From assembly GCA_914767715.1 (NCBI GenBank), contig OU612072.1, positions 11,844,001 to 11,904,000 on the forward strand: a DNA stretch of 60,000 bases. Reading direction: 5' to 3'. Shown piece after piece: positions 35,901 to 50,900 of the stretch. The position numbers were made by a program, and so were the translations under genes. The notes beneath the pieces were generated by a model. That model was given only the letters and a program-made list of their open reading frames with translations. It was not told where the DNA came from and made no database searches. Numbering within the stretch: position 1 is the first letter of the stretch; the number at the start of each line of letters is the position of its first letter. Source of the DNA: Membranipora membranacea (taxonomy: Eukaryota; Bryozoa; Gymnolaemata; Cheilostomatida; Membraniporidae).

Positions 35901-38900
35901 CATTAATCAGTATATTTTTATATTTTATTGTCAATTAAAGATAAATAGGTTTGGGTGACATTGTGAATCATAGTCTTGTAGTTGAAAGAGTCTATTTTGA
36001 TTTATTGAGTTATTTATCAAAATTTACCAAAGTTTCTCACAGTTTATTTATAGTGTTTCAAGAACAATGTTTGTTAAATTTTATTATATCATTCTATTTT
36101 AACGCAAATCGCCACACTCCTTGCCAATCTGAAAAAAAATTAGTCTGACATGACTTCGTGTTTTATTCTCATTTTATCAATCTTAATATTCTTATATCAT
36201 GTAATGTTGGATTAGGGACGAAGCAATGATTCTTTCCAGCTGCACACATCGGGCACGTGAAAGTGAATGGGTCGGCGAATATATATTGAGTGGTCAGGGG
36301 TGGTTATTTTCCTAGGAGATGTGAATGTCCGTTTCAACATATGACAGAAATATTGTGATTTTCTGTCTGAACAATGGTAGCATCCACTTCAAAATCACCA
36401 GAGTGTATTGATTATGATGTCAGTGTGGAAATTGGCTATAGAGAATAATAAAAAATGTAAAATATGTGGCTTGTAGACATGAAGACATCAAACAACAAGC
36501 AACAACAACACTTTCTTACAAGACTGTTTTAATTGGTAGTATTATCTTACCCTCACTGTTTAATTAGCTAGACTAGAAGTTATCACTCAAATTTTTTAAT
36601 ATTTATATAAAAAATTACTCAAAGTTCATGCTTTTGAGCAGTCAAAGAAGCCAGTCAGTATGATTACATATTCTCAGCAAATTAAGAAAAGATCAACACT
36701 GTGTTGATAGCTTGATAATGAAAGATTTGTATAATCTCATAAATAACTCATTTTGATAAATGATGGTTGCTTCCGCAAATTGTTACAACCCCCACCACTC
36801 TGGCACACTTTATGAGAGATTGATATTACAGGGCCGTAGTTTACAAAAAATAGTAGAGGAGGGGGAAATTCTGGGGGTTTGTAAAGGTTGGGTATTATAT
36901 TCATCCGCTGTGGAGTCTGGGGTTATTCCCCTGCAGCCTTTTTTATGATATGAATGGCATATTGAAGTCCTAAATGAGCTGATTCTGAAATGGAATTTTC
37001 GATTATAGCATTTTTAGGCCACTCTATTGAGCATTTTAGGGGCGGTAGAGCGTCCCTGCTTCCCCTACAGAACTACGGGCCTATATTATTTTCTACCTTC
37101 GTCACTGTCATTAAATGTGGAATGTGCCACCTGGCTTGATCTAAAAGATTGTGGTGACAATACATTACGAGTAAATGCAAAAAAATGTTTGCTAAGCGGA
37201 GCCGCCTTGTGACCTTTACGATGAGGAGTGGTTTTTATGTGACAGAGGGCTTGATTTCATAATTCATACATCATTCTGTAGTGATGGGATCATGAAACTT
37301 CTCTAACTTGTTGAGTCAATTATTGGTAATTGCCATTTCGGCTTATTGGGATATCTTACCATAATCCTTATAAATGGGGTCTCAAGGTGTGAACTTATCC
37401 TAATTATACTTATCCTAAAACAAATATGATTCAGCTAATTAACATTTCCGGAAACCTTGTGAACTAGATAGACAGTTCATCTGAAAAACAATCAGTTGGC
37501 AAAGAATCTATACCTCCCAATGAAACCTGTGGTACACAGCAGTTGTTGCAGCTTTGGTGGTGCCCTGCCCTTGCCACGTGTCCGAAATGAATTTATAATT
37601 GCAAGGAGAGGTCTAAAATTTAAACAGGATATTGAACTTATTCTGAAATTGCTTCCACCTTGCAGCAATTTTAGCTGTAGGGCCTACATGTCATAAGCAG
37701 ACGGTGGACCCCAAATCTGTACTCAAACTTTAAGCACTAAACTCTTTCAACACTCGTACAGAGAGCCAAAAGTGCCAATGTGCATATTGATTATGGTTCC
37801 GATTCATGTTTGCGGTTGAAGAGTACTTTAAAGCAATCTGATTTATGGAAAGCCGATATTAGCGGATCTGATTTATGTCAGCAAATCAGCTATTAATAAA
37901 ACTAATGTCTTTCTTAACGCCGCAAAGGTGAGACCAGACACCTTTCTAATTGATTTTAGCCACACTTTTTATTTTTGGCTAATTTCTCATCATGTTTCTT
38001 ATTTTAAACTTTCTTCAACCCCTGTCTCTAGTCGGGGTGGGTTCAAACTAAAGTGGCATCTCATTCCGCAGTGATAAATAGCTGTATATGTGATCTACAG
38101 CACACTTTAATTAACTGTTGGTCAAGCTTAAGAACCAGTTGATTAACTCTTGCCAATTTCGACAAAAATGTCATTTAATGCAACTAACACCCACAAGCAA
38201 GATAGGCACGGAATCGAATTTAGGACAGCATATGCACACACCCAAAATACTCAAAGCTTAATCTGATCCTGATGGTATCGATATCCAACATCTTTGATTG
38301 ATCTTTGATTCGAAGAATCATTATCAGTTACTTTAATATTTTAACTCCAGGAGATCTCTATGGCTTATAGACGCTGTCAAGTGGAGGGTACCACCATTTT
38401 ACACCAATTAAAATAACAGGGGTTCAGAATCTTCCTTTCAAAATTTAAAAGTTGTCAGACAGGTTGCCGTCAAACTGTGGGATGTAAGATGATTTAGTAT
38501 GAGGTATTTCAAAACCAAATTGGTGGACATCGATTCATCAGGTGCCATTTCCTTCTAAGCTATTTATATATTCATGTATATGTCTCTGTGGCCCTGTTGG
38601 CTGGCAACAATCTTTGATGTCACTAAAACTAACTCAGTCCTACATTGAGGCGTGGTTTTACAAACACCAGGACTTTAGTGGCACATGATTTGACAAAATA
38701 TGCTGAGTGATCAGATTAGATATTGAATGAATATGAAAATTGATGGAGTCTTTTAAAAGGGTGAGGATGAAGTCATACTTGTTTCAAACACCTCTGTCAT
38801 TAACTAGATTAACCACCCACCTGTTTGAGCAATGAGCTCGGTTTTTCTTAATTGCATCTAATGTGGCAGTTAGTCTGCCTGTTCAATAGGAAACCTGTAA

Positions 38901-41900
38901 ACCATTGCCTCATTGTGTCACACAAGATGTGTGAAATGGTTTCACAGTTATGCCTGAAGCCCCTGCTCGATGCTCGGTTCCTTTGTAGACTGGAAATGTT
39001 GTTAGACATTCACTCCATCTTCCACATCTCCAAAAAGCATTATGTATTTGGCCTCACCAAATGGCATAATTTTCCAGCCTTTAATCTTGCTTTTGAAGAT
39101 TTTGGGAGTCAACAAAAGGGTAACATTGGTACAAATGATAGTAACATGATCAGTTCATGACTTAGGTTAGGTTTCAATGATGAAACACAGCCCCGAAACT
39201 TTCATCAGTAAACATGATGTCATTGGACACCTCCTTTTCTCCGGAAGTATTTTGAATCTCATTAATCTCATAATTTGAAGGGAGGAAGTCTTTCCGTTGC
39301 CCAGTATTTTAAGCAGTAGGTGGACAAGTTCATAAAAAAAAAACATACCCCAACCTTTCCATATACGTCAAAACACAAATTTCATGCCAAACTCTTTTCT
39401 GTAATCAGTTGGCATTCAAACAAGTGCCGATATTAGCCAGATTGACAATGATAACTTGAGAAAGGATATGCCGCCTTTAGAAACGCTTTTTGGGCTTTGC
39501 AATTGTATCTTGTCTTCCAGAAATTTGTAGGACAGTAACTGCCCTCATGATATGTGAGGTACCGGAACTGACTACAACTGTCAAGATAGTAACATGTCAC
39601 TCCTTGAATTTATGTGATTCAGAAAAAGTTTATTAAGCTAAAATCTGGTACCATTAACAATTCCCCTCTGAACACTGATGGCATGCCTAAAAGATGGTGT
39701 TTTCTCATATCTCAAGCTTGGATCAGACGAAGTTGATGAGGATTTATTCCTGCACTACCTGATATCTCACTTTTTGTTAGTTATACCAGAGTATATCAAG
39801 CTCCCAACAGAGATTAAAATCTGACAAAGATCTCCAGAGATATCTGACATATTTTATCAACGCGGTTGCTAGAATGCTGGCACTATCTTGCCAGTTGAGC
39901 TCCAGGGTGCTGAGAGGTTGTTGCTCCCATGGATGACAGTCCTTGTACACATCCAAGACTTCCACCTAATCGATCAACAGGGTGTTCCAATCAAGCAACA
40001 TCAGCTGTGGTCAACTTTTTCATAAATCGTTCAAATAAGCTAATTTATGTGCTAAATCTTAACAAACTCTTACTGAATGATGAATGGCACACATGGATTA
40101 ACGAAAAAGAAGTGTGACACACGACCATCTCTCGCGATCTTAATTAGTGACACTGATAATTTTCTGCGAATGAGTGTAGACATCAAATGCCAAATCTATA
40201 ATCAGTTGGCCACTACACAGAGTTGTTTCATCAAAAATTAGAATTGTAAATGTCTGATCATGCAGTTTGGGGCTGATAACAGTCAGCAAGTTAATTATGC
40301 ATGAGATAAAACTGCTAATTAACCTATGGTCAAAGCTTATATGCTTGATTAAGGCTTGGTATAATGAGCTGACAGAATACTTCCATCTACTACCGGCACT
40401 TCAACGACTATTTACTACCAGTGGTGTAAGATGGCAAATGTTAGCTTCCTCTTCACATATTTGAGAGTATATGACATCATCATAAGACATTTTAGAACAG
40501 CCAAGATGAGCCACAAGGCCTTGAATTTTGGTTTCCTACATTAAATTTTTCCCAAACTACATCAGCAGAGTTTAGGATTTGCCTCCTCATAAATTCATGT
40601 GAGTGAATTATTTAGTTACTCAGCACTTGAAAAATAAAGAACGTTGATAGTCAGGAATTAAATAGAATGAGCCGTACTGAATCCAAATATAGCAGTTGTT
40701 ATTCAGTTAGACTAAATCATGATCTGCAATGTTTAAAAAGAACCCTCAGGAGTATCTTGGTTGGTTAGTGAACGATGGGTAATAAATTGATAAAAACAAG
40801 TTCCGCTCAAATACTGTTGTGCATTCATCGCCAGCAATAACTCATACTGTAATGCCGCGTATTATTCATTGTTTGAAGTACACATGCATAAATCTCTGAG
40901 ATATTTGTGGATATAATAGGTCAACGCAGTTTTTGAGAGTAGAAAACATACGAGTGCTTATGAACCAACTGCGCCAAACAGTTTTTGATTTCGGATTAAA
41001 GTGTTTTGGAATGAAAGAAGAAGACATTTTTGACTTGTTATGACTGCGGGTCACAGTGGCTTGCTAGCCACATCAATGGACATTGTAGGTAGAGTGTTCC
41101 CTTTTGAACCGGTAAATGTCCACAATACAAAAACATCCGACATTTACTGCATCAAACAAATTCTGAAGCTGAAACAGAATGATACAGGATTATAGAGTTT
41201 TATAGCTGTTTCAAAGTGAGATTATCCGCCTGAACTTAAGTATAAAACTATTTGCTAACCCAATGCATGAATAAGTGTCATCATAGTGAAAATTACAGTA
41301 GGTTATGGAAAGGCTGAGGTCAGCTTCTCACGAAGATTCGACTACCGAGAATCTGAGTGTTGAATGACACAGCAAAATGTCCATCAGCAGTATCTCTGGA
41401 TAAATGCCAGTGTATAGTCTTTCTCAATTAAGTAACATGGCCGTCATGTTACAGTGATGATTAAATTAAGACGTGGGGAAGATAAAATCATTTAATCAAC
41501 AAAATCTTCCACCTTATGCCAATTTAGCCTAAAAAGACCTTATACAGGTAAATAACTCATATACCTGGCCATTTGCAGTAAAACTTGACATCTCAAGCTC
41601 CTGGCATTTTAACCAAACAACTCCCTTCCGAATATTGAATGGTAAGACATTCTTGGCTTGTCCGCCAGGAACTAATTTTACCTCCTGGCTATTTGTGGTT
41701 CCTTGATGACTATTTCCTCCTATTCCTTTGTAGGCACCACTCTGGAGCCTTCCTCCATGGAGACGATGCAAGCCATTTCGCAGCCAAAATCTGCATTTCC
41801 AAAGACCACCAGACTGCAAGAAATGAGAGAGCTTTCCAAAGCTAGCCTTCTAATGTTACATGATACCCCTCTACCATCCTCAGATGTTTCTCGGAGTCCT

Positions 41901-44900
41901 TCACTACCTAATACCGAAATGCAAAATGTATCGATGACTTTGACAACCAATACTGAAACATCAGAACCTTCTCAGACGGACAGAATGTCAGAGAATTCCG
42001 TGGGAGATATACATACAAAGTCTTCATCAGCTAAGCTGAGAGCTGTTACACCTAAGCGTGATAGAAAAGCTAAGGATGCGGCACCAGCACCTCCAAGTGT
42101 CAGAGCTCCGTCCTTGAGGCAGATGGCGCTGAGGATTGATCCAAGGAGCTACCTGCACAGCGCGGCCATAACTGGGAATGATGCATTCGATGAGACAAAG
42201 ACAAAAAATAATGGTGAGCAGTTTTACATTTTGGGTGTGTGTGCATTGGTGGGGAATTGGGTTTCATATATCAAAATAGGGGGTTAGGGAGAAGGTATAG
42301 TAATCAGTAACTCCACATCCTCTATCTTATCTTCATCGCTATTGGTAGATTGTTGTTGAAGCAATCAGTGACTGCAACAGTATCCTTCCTGCGCCACTAA
42401 TTTCTCGATTCAATTATTAATTTGCCCTGGAAATTGATTTTGTTACTGGGAAACAAACACTTTAACCAAGCAGTATGTTAGCACCTAGCAGGATTACACT
42501 GATGATGTAACTAATAGGTTAAGCTCCTGGAATGAGCATTGTCGTTTTTGTTTAGGTTTAGGAGCATTAGATACAATCGGTTAGGATATATTTTACCACC
42601 TGTCATTATTTGGTTTGGTGTTAACCTCTGATTGTTATGAGGTTTGGCCTAAAGCATTTTTCTCACCTGAGAACAACAAGAAAGTGTAAAATTAGTAGTG
42701 GGTTGTTCATGGTTGAGTCTTTTCTTGTTCTCAGCTCTACCACTGGTTTTGTTCTGTCTGTGGTCTATCTATATGCATCCTAGTATCATGCCCTGGAGTG
42801 CCTTTCGTTTTGCAATCTACCTACTCTTTGGCTTCTCTCCAGCCGCCAGTTAAACTTCATTGCTCAAACCCACATACAATATAATAATACACAGTGTAGC
42901 GAACAATCATCAATATTCAATCATTGATAAAATGATAGCTGATGATAACCACAAACTGTTGCCAGCAGTTTTTCCTCAGGACAAATAATCCACAGTTATC
43001 AATCATGTTTTATGCCACTCATCAAACCACACACTTGCATCTCTTCCTATACTTGGCTCTTGGAATTCGGAGTATGACTCATTCATTGCATCAATCTACC
43101 AGATAGGTTGATTTTTGCTTCTGTACCCACACAGGTAGCTCTAGAAGTCATGCATTCTGCTACACAAGGCCATGTATTAGGTATGCTTAGAATTTCCACA
43201 AAAGCTGGGAGGGATGTTTGTTAAAACCTCTGAGCCTTCATCATGAATAAACAAACTAGAAGGCTAATATTTAACTCTTTACGTTATTCTGAAGAGATGG
43301 GGTTAATTACTGGGAGAGTTTAAACCAAAATTTCCTGTCTAGGTGTCAAGGTTTTCTAACATGAATTAGTTATGATATAATATACAAGTCTGTTCACTGC
43401 CAGTGTTACAATGATGTACTAGAAGACTGTGACAGTGTGAGGAGTTATTACCTAGGAGCTAGGAGCGTGAGGAATTTACATTTGTTATTCTTAATCAGTC
43501 AAACAAGTGGTTTTCTGCGAGGGATTAAATCTGGTTTCAACATAATTCTGTCTGGAACTTTCTGAAATAGGATACCAGATTTGTATACAGTCATGTTTAT
43601 TCACCAAAGCTCAAACAGTTTTATAGGCTTTTTTATCCAGTCACAGGCATAGGAGAATCGTTGGTTATAGTTAATTGTCTCTAGGAACAAGGAAGAAAGC
43701 AATATACCTTAGGAATCAGTCTTTTATTTGCAAACATATGTTTTAAGATACTTGATGATTACATACCGAGTTGAGACCATCTATTGTTTTAGAAGTGCCT
43801 TACTGAGTACTTTAGAGTGATCAATAAAAACGCTGAAGTGTGCCAAAAAGCACCATCACCCAGAAGATGTCAAAGTGGTGGTTATTGATATTTTACATCT
43901 TATGGCATTCCCTGCTTCTCTGGGACAGACATTGCCAACATGTCAACAAGTCTCAAATCATCTGTAACGGTCTCACATTGTCAGTTGAAAAATGTTTCGC
44001 ATTTCATAAAGTACAAATTAAACTGGTATGCAAAAATTATGAGAGTTTAATCACTCATCAATTGCAATAACTATCATTTATCATTTATCGATGTGATTAA
44101 ATACTTGGCCTCCCGCAAACAATCATACCTATAATTTGATGGTGTTCCAATAGATTAGCATCTATAACTGCAGGTGCGACTTACGGTTGTTAGATACAAA
44201 TTAACTAGGTGACCTAAAGTGATATATGGTTACAGTGACAATTCCAGATAGTTACTGACCACCTGCCATTAATACTAATTGTCATGTTTAAGCAGCCAAA
44301 AAACTCTCAATGTATGTTGATAAGGATCAATCAGCACTATACTAGAAAAGGATGTAAAACTTCGTACTAAAAGAAAACTTTTCCGGTTACCCCAACATTT
44401 TAGCCAGCATAGGCCTATAAAGTGATCACTGTAAGGCCATGCTTGGCAGAGTCATCAGAAGATAGAAGCATTATCTTATCTTAAGAATTCCTAAAACGTT
44501 TCTCATGATTGATTGAGTCCTAACGGTCAGACTTTGAGTATCCTTATCTTTGTATCCTACACTGTCCCTTAATCTACTGACCACAGCTGATTACCACTAT
44601 CATAGTTACTTCTAAACCAAGATACAGCTGGTGTTCCGTTTTACTTGTGGAATCTGGAGAATTTGCTGTCTAAATTAAACCGTAGCAATAACCATAGGTA
44701 GTGGTAGGAATTATAATCCTTAGCCTAATCCACAATTATTGATTTCCTACCCTATCAACTTGCAACAAAGCTTTATTCAATGACTTGAAATTGGAAATTG
44801 ATTTGTTGTTTAAGCAACCAATGTATACAGGCCTGGGAAATTACACAATTTTACGCAATCCAAAAAAGTTATATTTAGCTTACCATCGGTATTTTCACTT

Positions 44901-47900
44901 TTTCAATTTAACGTTAATCCTTGCACACCTCATTATCACTAAAACCAAACCCATATTGGAACAGACCACCCATGCGAGTGTTTCGAACCTTCACGTCTCC
45001 AATGGGGTATGAGGAAACTTGCAATACTGGGAGTGCCGCGTCTGCTTTTAGTTCCCCACCTTGGCAGGGTCGGCTCATTAAGCTGAGTAAGGCTGTCAAG
45101 CCTGTTTGAGCAACGTACCAGCTCATTCAAAGGAATTCATTGAGTTGCTGTAAGTAAAAACCCCAATGTCAAATATGAGTGGTGGGTTCGGGTTGAGAGT
45201 TGAGTATGGATGTAGGTTTGCCTCAACATTTTAGTTAATATATTTGAAGCTGTTCAACCACAAACAAATTATCAAGGTCACCTTAAACTACATGTGGAGT
45301 GAATAGAATCACCCAAGCCCAAGAGTCTTAATACACTCTTATTGATTGAAAATCCCCGTTCCCTTCGGAGATTCCCAATAAACACGTTTTATTTACATCA
45401 TCAGTTGATGCGGAGCTAAGACTCAATGCCTTAACCATGTGATGTCATTTCATATGTCTGCAATCTGAATCAGCAACTGCTGATCTAACAGCCATGATGT
45501 GGTGTGGCGCAGAACCTCTGCTCTTGTGGTACCACAAGACTGGAACGACAACACATTATATGTCACACCTATGATCTTCATTACTTGCAGTGTCCTGTAT
45601 CACACCCAGAGATTGTATCCTAATTTTTCTGTTGTACCATGTCATTACTTGGCACTGAATGTGTAGAGGAGTAATAGCGAGATTGCTATAAAGATCATGA
45701 TTTGAGGAAGGGCCTAATGATGCGTCAGCACATTTTTGAACTAACTAACACTTCCCAAATCAGATAAATCCAAAATAAATATATCGTACAACGGAAGTGT
45801 AGTGATTACCGCTGGAATTACTGAACTTTAATGGTTTTGTGATAATTGCTGTATTCTATACACCAGGAGGGTGTTTTTCGAGAGTGTGAGATTCGAATCT
45901 GGTTCACGCTTCAAACAGCCGCAATATTTTTCTCCCTGGAAACAGACACCATGACTATTAAAGCTTGATCAACTTAATTAGTTAACAACCATGGATTATA
46001 CCAGCTTATGAACAATCTCACAGATTGCAATCTGAGAACGGAAAATCACTCTCATTCATTTTGTCAATGAACCAGTGAGATTGTCTCAAGCTGGGCAGAC
46101 TACTGTTGCATGTTGCACTAATACTAATCCAGACTAAAGCTCATTAGTTCTGGTGATTCATATGTTGATGAGTCACTCTTACTGTCCTGAACTGTGTACC
46201 CCCCCCTCCCACCCGCAACGCTACTCTGTAATAAACTAGTACCTAAATAGATGGGTTGTATCCCAAGAGCAAAATACCAGTAGGCCAACTTTGGCTGATG
46301 CGCAGAAGGCGGCTCTTCTCGGATCAGCACTTGTCAAACTATTCACTGGTTCTCATCTTACGCTAGGAATGTCTTCTAGCTCCAGCCACTCGATGAGGAC
46401 ATGCCACAGGTCAGTCAATAAGCGTGTCAAAATCACGGGAGCCACACCCTAGTCTGATCTCTGGAGTACTCAATCTTGACCTAGCGTGCCTCCGCTTTTG
46501 CAATTAAGTTGCATTATTGGCCTATGTCCTTGTGTTAATTTTTTCTAATTTTCAATTTATCAATCCTTTTGTTTTTTAATTTGATTTATTTCAAATCTGC
46601 ATGATTGAAGATGACAGTGAGGAGTGCCTCAAGGTTTATGAAGCACGTACACGTGCCTAGCAACCATGTGTAGTAGTAGCGAACATAGTATTACAACAAG
46701 TGGTTCAAGGTGTGCCCTAGGGCGACAAATTATTTAAGGTGTGCCCATAGTACTTGCTTTCAAATTCTACAAGCTCGTGGCAAAGCGCCCTGAATCGAAA
46801 CATGAAACAGAATTACCATAACCAACTCGTTGTAATTATGTACCTGCTTTGTCTATAAGAAAGAAAAATAGACAAATTATGCACAGGGAGCATGGATCAT
46901 TACCATACAAATCCGAAAACGGTTAAGGTCAAGCAATGTCTTACAGATTTAATTTGGAGATTTATACCGTTTAGAATGAATACAAGAAAATTCACTGCAT
47001 TTTAACGCAAACATTTGTTGGTATTATTCCCAAATGACTTCATCTTCATATTCAAATTTCAGCAGTTTTACAATTGATTCCAAGCATCACCTTGTTTTGA
47101 TAAGTTATTTCCATTGCTACCAGAAAAGTTTAGAATCAAAGTGAGATACTTTCTTGCCAAAAATACCACAGAAGGTTATAACTGCATCTGCCCTGAAAGT
47201 CACCGCAGATAAAGTTGAAAATGTTTGGTTAAATTTCCGTTTTTATAATTCAAATAGCCTATTTAGCCTTGTGACTATGTCACTTGCTTTTTTGTTTTTA
47301 ATCATGCAGTAGCCGAGTGTTGAGGCTGATTTTAAATCACCAAAAAACCTCAACACATATACCTGTAATTACTGTCGCTAGTGTTTTGCATAACAATGCA
47401 TGTTTTATCTACACAGACCTACAAGTCATGAGGTCAATGGGTGGGTGATACAATTCCTACAACATTCCAAAATTCAACCACATTCTCTGACCTCTCCAGT
47501 GTTTGTCACCGCTGCTGGGAAATGCAAACTCATCATAGATTTAGCCCACTGTTGATAGAAAGCAATCAAATCAGAGTGAAGCCGGTATCAATATTGGCAT
47601 TATTGTATTTTTCCTAAATTGGTTCTTCTGTGTTTAAGTTTGAGTTATTCCATAATCAAACAGAGATCAACAAGTTACCCATAACAGAATTCCTTTTGTT
47701 ATCTGAACACTTTTAAGATAACCCCTAAACATAAATTAATAAATATATTCTGAATATATTGACCAATATTAGATGCTCAGGTGCTTCTGCACATACATTG
47801 CTGACGATTAATTTATTAACTGCATTAGATTTTCTTATTGGATTGGTTCTCATAAACCTATAAATGTATTTATATATTTATAGCAGTTGAAAATGACTGC

Positions 47901-50900
47901 AATTTTTTTAACAACTCAAATTATATATGCAGATTCAGGAGTTCAGAATGATTTGTTTCTGCTGAATTATGATAATAACCGAATTTAATAATAATCTGAC
48001 TTGTCTGCGTAGCCCTATAACCGCAGAGCCCATGTGTGAAAAGTTCACTATTTGCCACAGAGGTGGCAGGTACTGTACTTTAAACTCAATCATCCGCCAT
48101 GGCCTTCAGCAATAAATGAGGAGAATTACCACCACTCGAAACTGCCATTTCTTACAAGGACACTTGAACCAATCAACAAGGGTGATTTTTTAGAAGCGTT
48201 ATGTTATGTTTTCTATTAAATCCGGACAACTAATGATATGTTAAAAGGACATAACACATTCATCTTATAGATATACAGGCGGAAACATGTGAAAAAACCT
48301 ATCATTTCATTTCATTCTGTCTAGAGTGGTTTCTATCAGTCTGAGGGTGGCACTCTAGAAATTGAGAAATCAAATTTCCGGAGAAGGAATCTTTAGGGCC
48401 TATTATCTTCTGTCCTGTTGGCACTGTTCAACTCTTTCCCAACTGATAAATGGTTGAAATTAGCGTTGCACCAAATCATTACCAGGAATCTAAATTAATT
48501 GTTATCGTAGAACCAGCCAAACTGTTGAAGGCGGCATGATGAATCAAGACCCAATGGAAGTGAATGTTTTCTCAATGTGTATCAAAACAACCCGTTTTTA
48601 TGCAGCTTTGTAATCATAAGACTTTCTTCTAAACGCTAGCTTGAGTGCCCAATTTGTTATTGTTTGGAGCGGTATGGGAGCTATTACAGACCCCCTCTAA
48701 ACAGCTGAGGCACTCTTGCTAGCTGAACTTATGATTTAAAGTTAGCTGTTTACGAATTCACTACCCTTACCCTGGCTTTGCCATCAGTGATTGGGCTGTA
48801 AATAGTTCAGTTCAGTCATTTTTTAAAGCAATCTTCAATCATTAATGATTAATCTACAAGCTGAAATGATTAAAGCAATCAAAGTTATCTACAATGTTTG
48901 TTGTAATGCTGACGCATTAACTGAATATACTTTCAAGTGGTACAATGTTATTCAATCATATTTTTCTTGGTTGTCAATAAAGACATGCCTTGTTTGTCAT
49001 GTAGAAAGTACAATCGGAATGTCTCTATAGGGATCCCTCGGCAACCATCAATACAAAACTACCTCCTTTGTTGATTGCTGATAGTTTATTGATCTATTGT
49101 TTCCACCATCTGTATGAATTATCTACATCCAGGGCCATTACCACATTTGCGGAGGGGTAGGAAGAGGGAGTTGACATCAATAAACTGGATGCAGCTATTG
49201 CTATCACTGAGAATTCAAAGAGATATTGGTTCTACTGCAGAATGGTGGTATGCGCAGTGCAAAAATATATCTAGTATTAAAAAAATGCTAGAAGTTTAAC
49301 AAAAAGCCATTCCGTCCATTCAGCATTATAGAAATTTGCAATTTCAGCAAAATTTAGTGAGTAAATGATTGGCACAATGATTGCAATCATTTTGAATGAT
49401 ATTTATTGTAAATTCTGGCTATTTCTATCTGAAATATTCTCGCGCTGAAGTGATAAATGGTTCCGAGAATATTGCATCTTGCGTTTTGCAAGGATATGTT
49501 TTTGGTCACGCGCGATAGATCCGTTTTAGCTCTTACAATTTCTTGATCTCAGAGCTTACTACAAACCCAGTCATAACTGACGTCACCCTAAAATTGAACT
49601 TGAAACACTCACACCTCCACATATTATGATAATTTTTTACATGTTGTTATGGGCTTTATTAATCTTACTCGAGATAATAACCTTCCTTGCCACACCCCCA
49701 TTTTTGTAAGCAGCATTTTGGCGTTATGATGGCATGTTCATCTTATAGATATACAGGCGGAAACATGTGAAAAAAACCTATCATTTCATCTGATGAATTA
49801 CATGTTTGATATGAATTTTCACACTAATGCTGTTGAATTATACAATAGGTATGGTCGCCAACCATTTCATACGATGATAGAAATTCCTTCAAAAATTGCT
49901 ACTAATTTAAACCTGAATTTATGTATGCAACTCACCGGACCCGTGCCAGCAACGCTGATTTATTGCATAAAACTCTAACTTGTCTAGCTTGTCACTGATA
50001 ATTATTTCTGGTTGCCCCAAGTGTGGCCCAGTGGTATTTTTTTCAAATCAATTATGGATGCTCACTTCATAGCCAAGCCTCTACTTTTTGAACACCTATT
50101 AATTCTGTGTGCATGGCAACATGACCTGTAGCAGGAATTTTCCAGTAAAAGAGATTACTACATACATGCCATGAATGGGGATTTGTAACTTTGGGTCCGC
50201 TTTCAGATTGTCAAACAAAACTCTATAAATGTCTGATGCACTTATAACTCAATTGGGTATCTGACATAACTCCAAAAGTGCCTATTTAAACTGAGAATTT
50301 TTTGAAGAGGGAAAGTTTCCCTTTTCGCACAGGTATCAGGTAACAAATTCAATTGCTAGCTTACAACTCCTACATTGAAATGGTGAAAGCTAGCATCAGG
50401 TCACCTCCAAACTAGCCAGCTGGACTCGAGTAGCTTATATTTACTTCTCAATCAACTGTCTGGGAGTATGTTCCTTTCCTGGTTACTCATTCTGCACTCA
50501 CATTCTCACAGAGTACTTTTTTCTCTATGAATCCAACCTTGATTAGTCATAATTCTATAAAGTATGGGGCCAAAGTTACACCAATCTGTCTTTATGGCTC
50601 AGTTTATCACTGTTAATCAGACTTAAAGTCTATTTCACATCTCTGCAGCCATAACCAAGAACTATTCATCAATCACAGCATTCTCAAAAAAACTATAGTT
50701 CAGGACTTTCATTTTAGACTAAATCTTTTGGCACTGACCAGCTGGAATTTCCCACTGGCCAGTAGCTTCTGCCCAGGATCCACCCCATCCAAAACTCAAC
50801 CGGGAGCAAATTAGTAGATTCCAGTCTTGATGTTTGAGAAGGCCACGCATACGGGCATATAGTCTGGCGCTTTTGACTTTGGGTATCTACACCTGTATAT

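Larger units (their letters stand above)
33385..41733. other. Large intron, second part
   Basis: More than 8 kb without a supported exon. It contains an 8-base minisatellite (34195-34302) and a G23 run (34721-34743). Open frames such as those at 36760-36948 and 38852-39160 have no motif and no matching splice sites. Confidence 0.5.

Noticed and set aside
38852-39160. 102-codon plus-strand frame in the large intron
   Set aside because: No recognisable motif and no phase-1 splice sites at its ends.
45880-45915. Possible tRNA gene at GAGATTCGAATCTGG
   Set aside because: It resembles a T-arm, but no A box or acceptor stem is found at the right distance.
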